A DNA stretch of 64,000 bases from Rapidithrix thailandica. Lineage in GTDB: Bacteria > Bacteroidota > Bacteroidia > Cytophagales > Flammeovirgaceae. The stretch spans positions 248,001 through 312,000 of the forward strand of contig NZ_JBDKWZ010000003.1 in assembly GCF_039710355.1 (NCBI RefSeq), in the 5' to 3' direction. Below are positions 8,151 through 15,628 of the stretch, piece by piece. The notes beneath the pieces were generated by a model, which saw only the letters and a program-made list of their open reading frames with translations, was not told the DNA's origin and ran no database searches. Every line of letters starts with the position of its first letter. Positions within the stretch are counted from its first letter, which is position 1. The translations under genes were made by a program, and so were the position numbers.

Positions 8151-9050
8151 ATGAAAAAAGAATTAAGCTTAGGGATTGTTCTGGTCACGGCCGGAGCTGC
8201 AAGTTACGGAGTGCTGGCCACCCTTGTCAGGCTGGCGTATAACCAAGGGTACACTCCTTCCGAAGTCATTTTTGCCCAGTACTTGTTGGGCCTGCTAAGC
8301 TTTGGTGTATTGTATTTGTTCAAACAGAAACAACTCCGCCAGCCACAGCCTTTAAAAGTAAAAGCCAAAACCTATGCAAAACTGACCTTGGGAGGAAGTG
8401 CTTTCGGGCTTACCGGAATGGCTTATTACTTCTCCGTACAATACCTGCCGGTATCCATTGCCGTAGTGTTGTTGATGCAAAGTATCTGGATGGGAACGGT
8501 GATAGAGTGTATGATAAACAGACGATTTCCTTCGATTTTTAAAATTACCGGAAGTCTGATCGTATGCGTAGGAACGGTATTGGCCACCAATGCCCATCAA
8601 AATTTGGAGCAATTGCCCGCCACAGGAATCTTTTGGGGGCTGACAACAGCGGTAATGTACACGATTTCCATGACCGTAGCCAACAAAGTGGCTCCCACAT
8701 TGCCTGCCGAAAAGCGAAGTTTTTATATACTCTTGGGCTCTTTTCTGATGGTAGCTTCTATCGGCCTGCCCTCGCTTTTGCTCAAATTTGATACTTCCAT
8801 CTTTTGGTCCTGGGGATTGCTATTGGCGCTGTTCGGAACGGTCCTTCCTCCTTTTCTTTTTAATACGGGAATGCCCAAAACAGGCGTGGGCCTGGGGTCC
8901 ATCCTAATCGCTATCGAAATACCGGTTTCTGTGAGCCTGGCTTATTTCCTTCTGCACGAGCAAGTTAATTTATGGCAATGGGGAGGCATTCTGTTGATCC
9001 TCCTGGCCGTGGTTGTGCTCAATTATCGGATTTTGAAAAAATCGAGCTAA
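8151..9050 (+). CDS. EamA/DMT superfamily transporter
   Basis: A 299-residue integral membrane protein with about ten hydrophobic segments in two EamA repeats (roughly 5-135 and 150-293). The first repeat contains GAASYGVLATLVRLAY, and the second ends in a typical QWGGILLILLAVVVLNY helix. Members of this family export amino acids, metabolites or drugs, and some import nucleotide sugars. It starts 4 bases after ridA and so shares its transcript. Exporting a compound linked to RidA chemistry is an inference only. Confidence 0.87.
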   Translation: MKKELSLGIVLVTAGAASYGVLATLVRLAYNQGYTPSEVIFAQYLLGLLSFGVLYLFKQKQLRQPQPLKVKAKTYAKLTLGGSAFGLTGMAYYFSVQYLPVSIAVVLLMQSIWMGTVIECMINRRFPSIFKITGSLIVCVGTVLATNAHQNLEQLPATGIFWGLTTAVMYTISMTVANKVAPTLPAEKRSFYILLGSFLMVASIGLPSLLLKFDTSIFWSWGLLLALFGTVLPPFLFNTGMPKTGVGLGSILIAIEIPVSVSLAYFLLHEQVNLWQWGGILLILLAVVVLNYRILKKSS

Positions 9051-9065
9051 AAAATTTCTGAATCC

Positions 9066-9092
9066 GGTCACGTTCCAAGGGGCCTTTGTGTC
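9066..9092 (+). promoter_or_regulatory. ECF41-type promoter ahead of the CMD gene
   Basis: GGTCACG at 9066-9072, 16 bases, TGTC at 9089-9092, ending 50 bases before the start at 9143. One base differs from the two other copies, but the spacing is identical. It places the CMD gene in the same sigma regulon. Confidence 0.74.
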
Positions 9093-9142
9093 TTATCTCC
9101 AAAAATCTTTTAATCATACTTTTCAAGTAAAAAACAATCAAA

Positions 9143-9604
9143 ATGAAAGAGCGAATATCCTTCCAGGAATTAAATCAAGAAATGTTTTCAGGAATGTATA
9201 AAAGCGAAGCCTACTTACACAAATCAGGCTTTGATTTAAAGCTATTGGAATTGGTAAAATACAGAGTTTCTCAAATCAACGGTTGTGCCTTCTGCCTGGA
9301 TATGCACCACAAGGAAGCCATTCATATGGGCGAAAGTGAACTACGCTTGCACTCACTGGCGGCCTGGCGCGAATGTCCGTTTTACAGTGAAAAAGAAAAA
9401 GCCACTCTCGCTTTTGCCGAAGCATTAACTCAGGCCAACCAACAAGGAGTGGAAGATGATCTGTTTGAACAATTACAGGCATTTTATTCCAAGGAGGAAA
9501 TTGCCGTATTGACTTTGGGCATCACCCAGATCAATGCCTGGAACCGGATTAACAAGGCCTTTCTGACCACCCCGGGCGAATACAAAGTGGGGCAGTTTAG
9601 TTAA
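9143..9604 (+). CDS. Carboxymuconolactone decarboxylase / AhpD-fold protein
   Basis: A 153-residue alpha-helical protein with the AhpD core motif CAFCLDMH: C48-x2-C51-x3-H55. The redox-active cysteine pair suggests alkylhydroperoxidase-like peroxide reduction or another thiol reaction rather than lactone decarboxylation. CMD proteins are the commonest partners of ECF41 sigma factors. Its own ECF41-type promoter at 9066 supports that link here. It is the last gene of the apparent regulon; purine-rich, repetitive sequence follows the stop codon. Confidence 0.9.
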   Translation: MKERISFQELNQEMFSGMYKSEAYLHKSGFDLKLLELVKYRVSQINGCAFCLDMHHKEAIHMGESELRLHSLAAWRECPFYSEKEKATLAFAEALTQANQQGVEDDLFEQLQAFYSKEEIAVLTLGITQINAWNRINKAFLTTPGEYKVGQFS

Positions 9605-9807
9605 AAGTTTGAGGGATTGAAGGAATGAAGGAGAGAAGGACAGAAGGATTGAAGGTATGCATAATAAGGCTTGTAGTGTATCATCAATTCACCCACTCAC
9701 CACTTCACTATTTCACCCATTCACTATTTTATTAAGTAAAAGTTAAAGTAACCTACACCGTTCGGCTAGAATTCGCAGAAAAAAATCAGGAAAACATTCA
9801 TACGTTC

Positions 9808-10050
9808 ATGCAGGATTTCAAAAAGCTGAATAGCGTGGCTTTCCGTTACCATGTTTATTTGAAGGAAGACGGAAAAACCTTCGTGCATTTTTCCCGCTAT
9901 CAACATGAAGATATCCAGCAACAATTGTTGGAAACCCCTTCCTTCAAATCATTTCAACAACAAAGAGATGAAAGCGGCTTGGAAAGGACTCCGGTAATAG
10001 AAGTACTACAACCGGTGGCTTCTTCTCACCTGCTTTTCGATGAAGAGTAA
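9808..10050 (+). CDS. Small hypothetical protein with unclear or lost start codon
   Basis: The ATG at 9808 gives 80 residues, but the frame stays open upstream to the stop at 9733-9735 and those codons look coding (VKVKVTYTVRLEFAEKN...). The protein probably used to start near 9736, where no ATG, GTG or TTG is now present. The body contains FRYHVYLKEDGKTFVHFSRY, recalling small ferredoxin-like (antibiotic biosynthesis monooxygenase-type) proteins. The sequence just ahead (about 9606-9730) is low-complexity: AGGAATGAAGGAGAGAAGG-type purine repeats, then CACTCACCACTTCAC-type repeats. That is consistent with a rearranged 5' end. It may be a pseudogene or use a non-standard start. Confidence 0.5.
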   Translation: MQDFKKLNSVAFRYHVYLKEDGKTFVHFSRYQHEDIQQQLLETPSFKSFQQQRDESGLERTPVIEVLQPVASSHLLFDEE

Positions 10051-10114
10051 TATACAAGCCCCGGAAAACAAGTCATCAGAGTGAAGGCTTTTCTCTTCCT
10101 GAAGACAACATTAT

Positions 10115-10152
10115 GAAAGTCCTGAAACTGTTTTTACAGCATCAGGACTTTC
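10115..10152. terminator. Hairpin terminator between convergent genes
   Basis: GAAAGTCCTGA (10115-10125) pairs with TCAGGACTTTC (10142-10152) across a 16-base loop. It sits between the small gene ending at 10050 and the membrane protein ending at 10177 on the other strand. Confidence 0.75.
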
Positions 10153-10176
10153 TTTATTTACGACTTACTCCCCAAT

Positions 10177-10437
10177 CTACAGTTTGATAAAAAGCATCAT
10201 CCTTTTGAGCAATCTATATTCAAGTACCCCAAAGAAAAGCTGTGGCAAGAGCACAACGCCCATTGTCAGGTTTAACCAATTCGGAGTACTTGTTACCGTA
10301 ACTACGAGCAATGAAATAAATAATAGTAAGACGATCTCGATAATAATACCCCAAACAAGAGCTGAAACAGGATTTTTTTTAGTCAAAGAGCAAAAAAAAC
10401 TTTCCGCAAAGTGATAAGTATCGCTGTCAGGCTCCAT
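10177..10437 (-). CDS. Small membrane protein, possible 3' half of a frameshifted gene
   Basis: An 86-residue frame with two strongly hydrophobic segments (about VWGIIIEIVLLLFISLLVVTV and WLNLTMGVVLLPQLFFGVL). It overlaps the end of the neighbouring frame (10383-10589) by 55 bases. The first 20 or so residues (MEPDSDTYHFAES) look unlike the rest, whereas joining the two frames at the 8-A run at 10392-10399 gives one coherent protein of about 130 residues with four membrane segments. No family is recognised. Confidence 0.45.
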   Translation of the reverse strand: MEPDSDTYHFAESFFCSLTKKNPVSALVWGIIIEIVLLLFISLLVVTVTSTPNWLNLTMGVVLLPQLFFGVLEYRLLKRMMLFIKL

Positions 10438-10589
10438 ACATTCATAAAAAAGGTACTAAACAAATAGCGCTCAAAAAGTTGGACCTCTATTTTTCCGGAA
10501 GCTTTTAATTCGGTAAACAGCCAAAATACCAATACACTGAGAGTGGTTAAGGCTATATTCCAGTAAATTTCTCTTTTGCTCCTTATCAT
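10383..10589 (-). CDS. Small membrane protein, possible 5' half of a frameshifted gene
   Basis: A 68-residue frame starting MIRSKREIYWNIAL with hydrophobic segments at about 11-27 and 44-62. It ends in KVFFAL directly after a run of eight T on the coding strand. Slippage of one base there would join it to the frame that continues to 10177. It may be a phase-variable or decayed gene, a sequencing error, or a real two-segment protein. No family recognised. Confidence 0.45.
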   Translation of the reverse strand: MIRSKREIYWNIALTTLSVLVFWLFTELKASGKIEVQLFERYLFSTFFMNVWSLTAILITLRKVFFAL

Positions 10590-11729
10590 TTTTTAGATAT
10601 GCTTGGTTTATGATTAAATGACAAAAAATGAATGTCTTTCATAGAGAGAAAAGTAATTAAACCTTATTACGAACTAATTGATTAAGGGGTGTTTTTCAGT
10701 ATGACGCATAATTTGTTCATCTACAGAACTCCTCTCCCTCCCCTCAAAGAACCCAAAAACATACAGTCACTTATACTTTACACAAGGCTCATCCGTATTT
10801 TTTCACTTTTTCTCCCTTAATTTACTGTTTTCCGTAAAATCTCTAATTTTTATGGCTCCCAAAACCCCTGGCTTTCTTGCTAGTATTCCGTCAAGGCCCA
10901 TGTTCGGAGGGGTAATGTTGTAATCAATAGCCATCAACTCCAAATAGCCAATCACTAACAACTAGTCCCTGGCAACGAAACGCTCCTCCCCGCCTTTCTG
11001 ACCCCGCCCTGTTTTTAAGTGGCAAAAAATTCCAAGGTATTTTACTCCCGGAGCGGTATTCCTTGAAAAATACAAAGCTGCCGGGAATTTTAGCCCTTGA
11101 TTCGCTCCGGTTAATTCGAACGGATGACTGGCTGTTTTTCAGCTATTTTCACTTAACAGCCCTTTTCACTTATTTTCACTTAGCAAGCCTTCAATAAATT
11201 TTTTTTTTCGCGCCTCTGCTAAGTGAAAAGCTAACTGAAAATAGCTGAAAAAAAATGAAAATAAGTGAAAATAGCTGAAAGGCCCCTAACAAAAAGGCTT
11301 CCCGGCAGTTGCCGTCTTTTTTAGGCTGAACACCGGTATTTTTGTTCTGAAAAGGAGAAGAAGAGCGGTTTATTCATAACGGAACGGATCCCGGGGAAGT
11401 ACTGCCGGCACTTTTTTACACCTCCGTAAAGTACAATCGAACTCTTGCTCCTAACAAGCTCGTATTGAGCTTTCGCATTGGGCATACCCTTTTGTCCCCT
11501 TTCAGAGGATGATAGCGAAAATATGTTTCCACAATAGGCCGGAATTCTGACAAGAATCTTCAAATCCACACTCGCTCAGGCTCTGCAAAGCCTTGAAGCG
11601 CGTGGGTGAATACGTTTTCCTGTGGGAAAATTACATCACTCACTCTTTGGCTCCCTTATACTATTTGATTCGTAATAATCGCTATTACTTCAAAAGAATT
11701 TTCTATGGTTTTAATGTTGTTTCTCAGAC
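10590..11729. other. Long intergenic region with iterated inverted repeats
   Basis: More than 1.1 kb without a convincing gene. The frame at 11321-11569 (minus) has no family features and is probably chance. The main structure is the set of TTTTCAGCTATTTTCACTT-type repeats at 11135-11283, described separately. Confidence 0.5.
11135..11283. repeat. Iterated TTTCAGCTATTTTCACTT repeats in both orientations
   Basis: The left half (11135-11194) reads TTTTCAGCTATTTTCACTT, then CTTTTCACTTATTTTCACTTAG. After an AT-rich spacer with a 10-T run, the right half (11217-11283) carries the same words in reverse complement: CTAAGTGAAAAG, AACTGAAAATAGCTGAAAA, AAATAAGTGAAAATAGCTGAAA. The arms could fold into a large cruciform or an mRNA hairpin. 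Its role is unknown; it may be a mobile-element remnant or a protein-binding array. Confidence 0.7.
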
Positions 11730-12611
11730 TCATTGAGCTTTACCGTTAGTTTTCATTCCTTCAATTGCACTAGGCATTCCGTTTGCCCCGTAACCTGCGG
11801 CAATCGCCCGGTCGTACACAGTTTTCAGTCCGTTTAATACCCCTACATCCATTCCCCGATGGCGACTAGCTTCCAGAATATGTTCGATTCCGGCAGCTTC
11901 CATCGTGATGTTATCCAAGTCCCCCGGATAATGTTTTCCATCCACATTTTCGGCAAACTCTTCCAAAAAAGAGCCCGCTACCGCAAATACTTCTTTGGCA
12001 AAAGGTAAAAACTGTTTTGCAGCAACCCCGTCCGAACCTACCAGGGCATACGAATGTAATACACCACTTAAACTGGTGAAGAAAATATTCATCATGCCCA
12101 TGTCGTACAAGGCAGCTATTCCATGTTCCTCACCCAGATAGGTGGGCCTTCCTCCCAAAGCTTTCAACGTTGACAGATATGTGTCATATACGCCTTTCGG
12201 TCCGCTGTAAAGGATTAAGCTTTCGGCTGACCCGATCACCGGTACCGGCACAAGCACCGATCCATCCAGATACTGAATATTGTTTTCTTGGGTCCATACA
12301 GCCATTTCACGGGCTTTTTCAGGAGTATCATTGGTAAGGCTTACTAATGTTCGGCCTTCCAAAGCTTCGCCAACAGGCTCAATAATTTTACGCAACACTT
12401 TATAATTCAACACACAAATGACAATCAAAGGACTGGCTTCTACGGCCTCTTCTAGGGAATTGGCAAGATTTGCTCCCTCAGCAACCAAAGGCCTGGCTTT
12501 TTCGGGAGAGCGGTTCCAAACCGTAGTGGTATGTCCTGCATTGAGAAATGCCTTGGCCAAAGCAGTCCCCATGGCCCCTAAGCCAATTACTGTTACTTTT
12601 TGCTTTTTCAT
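11730..12611 (-). CDS. NAD(P)-dependent oxidoreductase, imine reductase-like (copy 1)
   Basis: A 293-residue protein of the beta-hydroxyacid dehydrogenase/6PGDH superfamily. The Rossmann motif GLGAMG is at 10-15, followed by GHTTTVWNRSPEKA (26-39), where Asn-Arg-Ser after the second strand suggests NADPH preference. The C-terminal half is helical (ALYDMGMMNIFFTSLSGVLHSYAL and onward) as in imine reductases, which dimerise by domain swapping. These enzymes reduce cyclic or exocyclic imines, but the natural substrate is rarely known. A paralogue lies 40 bases upstream in the same operon, and an AraC regulator is divergent. Confidence 0.85.
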   Translation of the reverse strand: MKKQKVTVIGLGAMGTALAKAFLNAGHTTTVWNRSPEKARPLVAEGANLANSLEEAVEASPLIVICVLNYKVLRKIIEPVGEALEGRTLVSLTNDTPEKAREMAVWTQENNIQYLDGSVLVPVPVIGSAESLILYSGPKGVYDTYLSTLKALGGRPTYLGEEHGIAALYDMGMMNIFFTSLSGVLHSYALVGSDGVAAKQFLPFAKEVFAVAGSFLEEFAENVDGKHYPGDLDNITMEAAGIEHILEASRHRGMDVGVLNGLKTVYDRAIAAGYGANGMPSAIEGMKTNGKAQ

Positions 12612-12651
12612 GGTTTTGTTATTTTAAAAGATTATTTAGCATGAACAGAGA

Positions 12652-13542
12652 TCAGTTCGCTGTCCGCAATACTTTGATAATGGCCGCCAATTCCTCATTT
12701 CCCAAATTCATAGCCGAAGCTTTTTGGAAGAGAGCCGAGGCAAAAGTCGGGAAGGCATGATTTATCCCGGCTTTATGAGCCTGATCGCTAATCCGCTCTA
12801 CGGCATCCACCGAGATTTTTAAAGGGCTTTCGGATATTTCATAATTTTCCGATTGAATCATTCTCCCTTCATGTTTGAGAAAGTCCCCGAAGGTAGGCGT
12901 AATGCCAGCCACCAAGTCACTGTAAGTATCCACCCGGAAGCCTTCCGACTCGACAATACGTGCTCCGTGAAAAAAGCCCAGCACCGACCCGTATACATAA
13001 GAGAGTGTCGCCAGGTCTATGGCCGAGGCAGAACCAGCCTCTTCCCCGATAAAAGAGATCCCTCCACCGAATACCTTGAGCAAGGCTTCATGTTGTTCAA
13101 AAACGTCTTTTGCTCCGGATACCAAGATGGGTGTGTCAGGGCGTCCCATCTGACTAGGCGCTGCCTGAATAGCCCCGTCCAGGTAACGAGCGCCATGTTT
13201 CCGGGTCCAGGCCTCGAAGTCTCTCGCCTCCTTCGGGCTCCCACTGGTCAATTGGATAAAAGTTCGGCCCGATACATTATTTTCGATTTCTTCTGTATGA
13301 AGGATGTCATCGGTTGCCGCATAATTATGCACACAAATCACCGTCACCGGGCTTGCTTTCACGGCTGCGACCGCAGAAGTTGCCAAGGTCGCCCCTTCCC
13401 GAATCAGGGATTCGGCCTTGGCGGATGTTCTGTTCCATACAGTGACTTGATATCCGTTTTTGACTAGCAATAGGGCCAATGTAGATCCCATGGCTCCTAA
13501 ACCAATCACTGAGACCAATCCTGGAATTTTGTTTTCTGACAT
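12652..13542 (-). CDS. NAD(P)-dependent oxidoreductase, imine reductase-like (copy 2)
   Basis: A 296-residue paralogue of the following gene, with GLGAMGSTL (14-22), a VWNRTSAKAESLI segment and the same architecture. Identity between the two is clearly partial, so the duplication is old or the copies came separately. Position 175 carries an Asp (SAIDLATLSYVYGSVL) where imine reductases place the proposed catalytic Asp or Tyr; copy 1 has LYDMGMM in the same place. It starts the two-gene operon, about 240 bases from the divergent AraC gene at 13787. Confidence 0.85.
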   Translation of the reverse strand: MSENKIPGLVSVIGLGAMGSTLALLLVKNGYQVTVWNRTSAKAESLIREGATLATSAVAAVKASPVTVICVHNYAATDDILHTEEIENNVSGRTFIQLTSGSPKEARDFEAWTRKHGARYLDGAIQAAPSQMGRPDTPILVSGAKDVFEQHEALLKVFGGGISFIGEEAGSASAIDLATLSYVYGSVLGFFHGARIVESEGFRVDTYSDLVAGITPTFGDFLKHEGRMIQSENYEISESPLKISVDAVERISDQAHKAGINHAFPTFASALFQKASAMNLGNEELAAIIKVLRTAN

Positions 13543-13762
13543 ATTGAAATAATTTTGTTGTTGATTACTGTGGCAAATTTCAGTGTAACCACTTCTCCAG
13601 ACAATAAGGGAAAAAAGATTCAGGTAGGGAAAAATTTATCACTACGTACAGGATGAATATATTGGAAGTTTCCGGAATTGAAATGCCGGTGGATTGCCTT
13701 TTCTTCTTTTATTTTAAACCCTTTATAAAGTTCTTCTCACTCCGGATGGATTAGCATTCATC

Positions 13763-13783
13763 GTTTGATTTACATAACTTTAG
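13763..13783 (+). promoter_or_regulatory. Promoter/operator motif shared with the SDR gene downstream
   Basis: GTTTGATTTACATAA followed by CTTTAG lies directly before the AraC start. A nearly identical 21-base stretch (18 of 21 bases) occurs at 14696-14716 before the SDR. The right part, TAACTTTA, resembles the Bacteroidota minus-7 element TAnnTTTG. It may be an operator for the AraC protein itself. Confidence 0.6.
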
Positions 13784-13786
13784 CAT

Positions 13787-14689
13787 ATGAAAAATACCGA
13801 AACCATAAAGGACTTCTACCAAAGACATGGACAAGACTATTCCCATGCCGGACAATTCAACATATACAGGAGGGAAGAATTTGCATGCCATGACACTTCA
13901 TTGCCCCCAAACAGAAGAGATTTTTACAAAATTTCATTGGTAACCAAAGGTGAGGGAATACTTTCTTATGCTGATAAATCCATTCAGCTTAAAAACAGTG
14001 CCATCACATTTCTAAACCCTTTGATTCCTTATGCCTGGGGGCCAACCACAGAAGACCAAACCGGGTATTTTTGTTTGTTTACCGAAGATTTTATTAATCA
14101 AAACAAAGCGGAAAGCCTTTCACAATCTCCTTTATTTAGAGTAGGGGGCAATCATATTTTGATTCCTGATGATGAGAAGATGCATTTTTTGAGTGGTATA
14201 TTTGAGAATATGCTTACGGAGATGCAGTCCACATATATTCATAAATACGATCTGTTGCGCAATTATATTCAGATCATTATTCACGAAGCATTAAAAATAC
14301 AACCTCCCGAAACAAAGATTCAGCACAAAAACGCACACGCTCGAATCAGCTCTTTGTTTTTGGAGTTATTGGACAGGCAATTTCCCATCGATGCTCCCCA
14401 ACATACTCTTTCATTTAAAACAGCCAATGAGTTTGCTGACCAGCTTTCGATCCATACCAATCATCTAAACAGGGCTTTGAAAGAAACTACCGGCAAAACT
14501 ACGACCCAATGGATTTCCGAAAGGGTTGTTCAGGAAGCCAAATCACTGTTATTACACAGTAGCTGGAATATTTCGGAAATCGGCTATTGCCTGGGCTTTG
14601 AGCACGCTTCCAACTTTAATATCTTCTTTAAAAAACAAGTAGGAAGTACTCCCAAACAATTTCGTCAGCATGAGGTTGTGATGTCATAA
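13787..14689 (+). CDS. AraC family transcriptional regulator
   Basis: A 300-residue regulator with an N-terminal cupin-like sensor (about 25-150, including FYKISLVTKGEGILSYADKSI and NPLIPYAWGP) and a C-terminal AraC double helix-turn-helix (about 195-297). The second helix region reads NISEIGYCLGFEHASNFNIFFKKQVGSTPKQFR, a textbook ending. It lies between the divergent imine-reductase pair and a downstream SDR on the same strand. A shared 21-base element upstream of both this gene and the SDR suggests autoregulation and control of the SDR. Confidence 0.9.
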   Translation: MKNTETIKDFYQRHGQDYSHAGQFNIYRREEFACHDTSLPPNRRDFYKISLVTKGEGILSYADKSIQLKNSAITFLNPLIPYAWGPTTEDQTGYFCLFTEDFINQNKAESLSQSPLFRVGGNHILIPDDEKMHFLSGIFENMLTEMQSTYIHKYDLLRNYIQIIIHEALKIQPPETKIQHKNAHARISSLFLELLDRQFPIDAPQHTLSFKTANEFADQLSIHTNHLNRALKETTGKTTTQWISERVVQEAKSLLLHSSWNISEIGYCLGFEHASNFNIFFKKQVGSTPKQFRQHEVVMS

Positions 14690-14695
14690 CATATT

Positions 14696-14716
14696 GTTTG
14701 ATTTACATAATTTTGG
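14696..14716 (+). promoter_or_regulatory. Second copy of the AraC-gene promoter motif, ahead of the SDR
   Basis: GTTTGATTTACATAA then TTTTGG, 18 of 21 bases identical to 13763-13783. TAATTTTG (14708-14715) is a full match to the Bacteroidota minus-7 consensus TAnnTTTG. It ends 45 bases before the SDR start at 14762. Confidence 0.62.
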
Positions 14717-14761
14717 AATCCCCTCCTCCTTTAGCTTTGTATCAAAGTAAAATTTCAAGTT

Positions 14762-15538
14762 ATGATACAAGAACATCTGAAGAACAAAGTGGTGATCATC
14801 ACCGGAGGGACCACCGGCATTGGCTATGCCGCTGCTTCCCTGTTTCTACAAAAAGGAGCCAAAGTCGTAATTGCAGGAAGAAGACAAAAACAGGGACAAA
14901 TTGCAGAAGAACAACTGCGTCAGATTAGTCCCCCGGTTCATTTTATCCCTACGGACGTCTCGAAAAGTAAAGATGTACAGCATCTCATTTCGGAAACGGT
15001 AAGCATCTACGGCCGTGTTGACATTGCTTTTAATAATGCCGGCATTGAGGGAGGATTTGCTGCTATTGACGAAACTACGGAAGAAGAATATACTACATTG
15101 ATGGATATTAACCTGAAGGGCGTTTGGCTAGCTTGCAAATACGAAATCGAACAATTTAAAAAGCAAGGGAGCACCGGCACGATCGTCAACACATCTTCCT
15201 GGCTAAGCAAAGGGGCATTTCCCGGCTCCAGTCTTTACTCTGCCAGCAAGGCCGCCTTGGATGGTATGATCAAAGCGTTGGCCATCGAAACCGGGCCTTT
15301 CAATATACGGATCAATAATGTCAACCCGGGGTATATACACACCCCTATGTTTGAGCGGATCCTTCCCAATGAAGCGGACAGGCAGCCTTTAAAAACTCAT
15401 GCTCCCATAGGCCGGTTTGCCAGCCCGGAAGAGGTAGCGGAAGCGGTAGTTTGGCTAAGTAGTCCTGCCTCCTCTTTTGTGACCGGAGAATGCCTTTCGG
15501 TGGATGGAGGATTGGCCATCGGCGGGCAACGTCACTAA
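14762..15538 (+). CDS. SDR family oxidoreductase
   Basis: A 258-residue classical short-chain dehydrogenase. TGGTTGIG (about 14-21) is the cofactor glycine motif, NNAGIEGG follows at about 91-98, the catalytic Ser lies in NTSSWLS, and YSASK (about 159-163) supplies Tyr and Lys. The ending FVTGECLSVDGGLAIGG is typical. A basic residue after the second strand (AGRRQK) favours NADP(H). The natural alcohol or ketone is unknown. It probably belongs to the regulon of the AraC protein encoded just upstream. Confidence 0.88.
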   Translation: MIQEHLKNKVVIITGGTTGIGYAAASLFLQKGAKVVIAGRRQKQGQIAEEQLRQISPPVHFIPTDVSKSKDVQHLISETVSIYGRVDIAFNNAGIEGGFAAIDETTEEEYTTLMDINLKGVWLACKYEIEQFKKQGSTGTIVNTSSWLSKGAFPGSSLYSASKAALDGMIKALAIETGPFNIRINNVNPGYIHTPMFERILPNEADRQPLKTHAPIGRFASPEEVAEAVVWLSSPASSFVTGECLSVDGGLAIGGQRH

Positions 15539-15542
15539 TCCT

Positions 15543-15606
15543 CCGGGTTTTCAATACCCGGAAAAATATCAAGGTCCAAACTTGACAAAACAAGCTTGAA
15601 CCTTGA
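15543..15606. terminator. Double hairpin between convergent genes
   Basis: Two adjacent stem-loops: CCGGGT (15543-15548) with ACCCGG (15556-15561), and TCAAGGTCCAA (15569-15579) with TTGAACCTTGA (15596-15606, one mismatch). They fill the gap between the SDR and the convergent GlxA-like gene and could stop both transcripts. Confidence 0.68.
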
Positions 15607-15628
15607 TTCACTTTGTAATTCAAACAGA

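Noticed and set aside
11321..11569. Minus-strand frame of 82 codons in the long gene-free region
   Set aside because: No recognisable domain and no nearby promoter or linked gene; probably chance.
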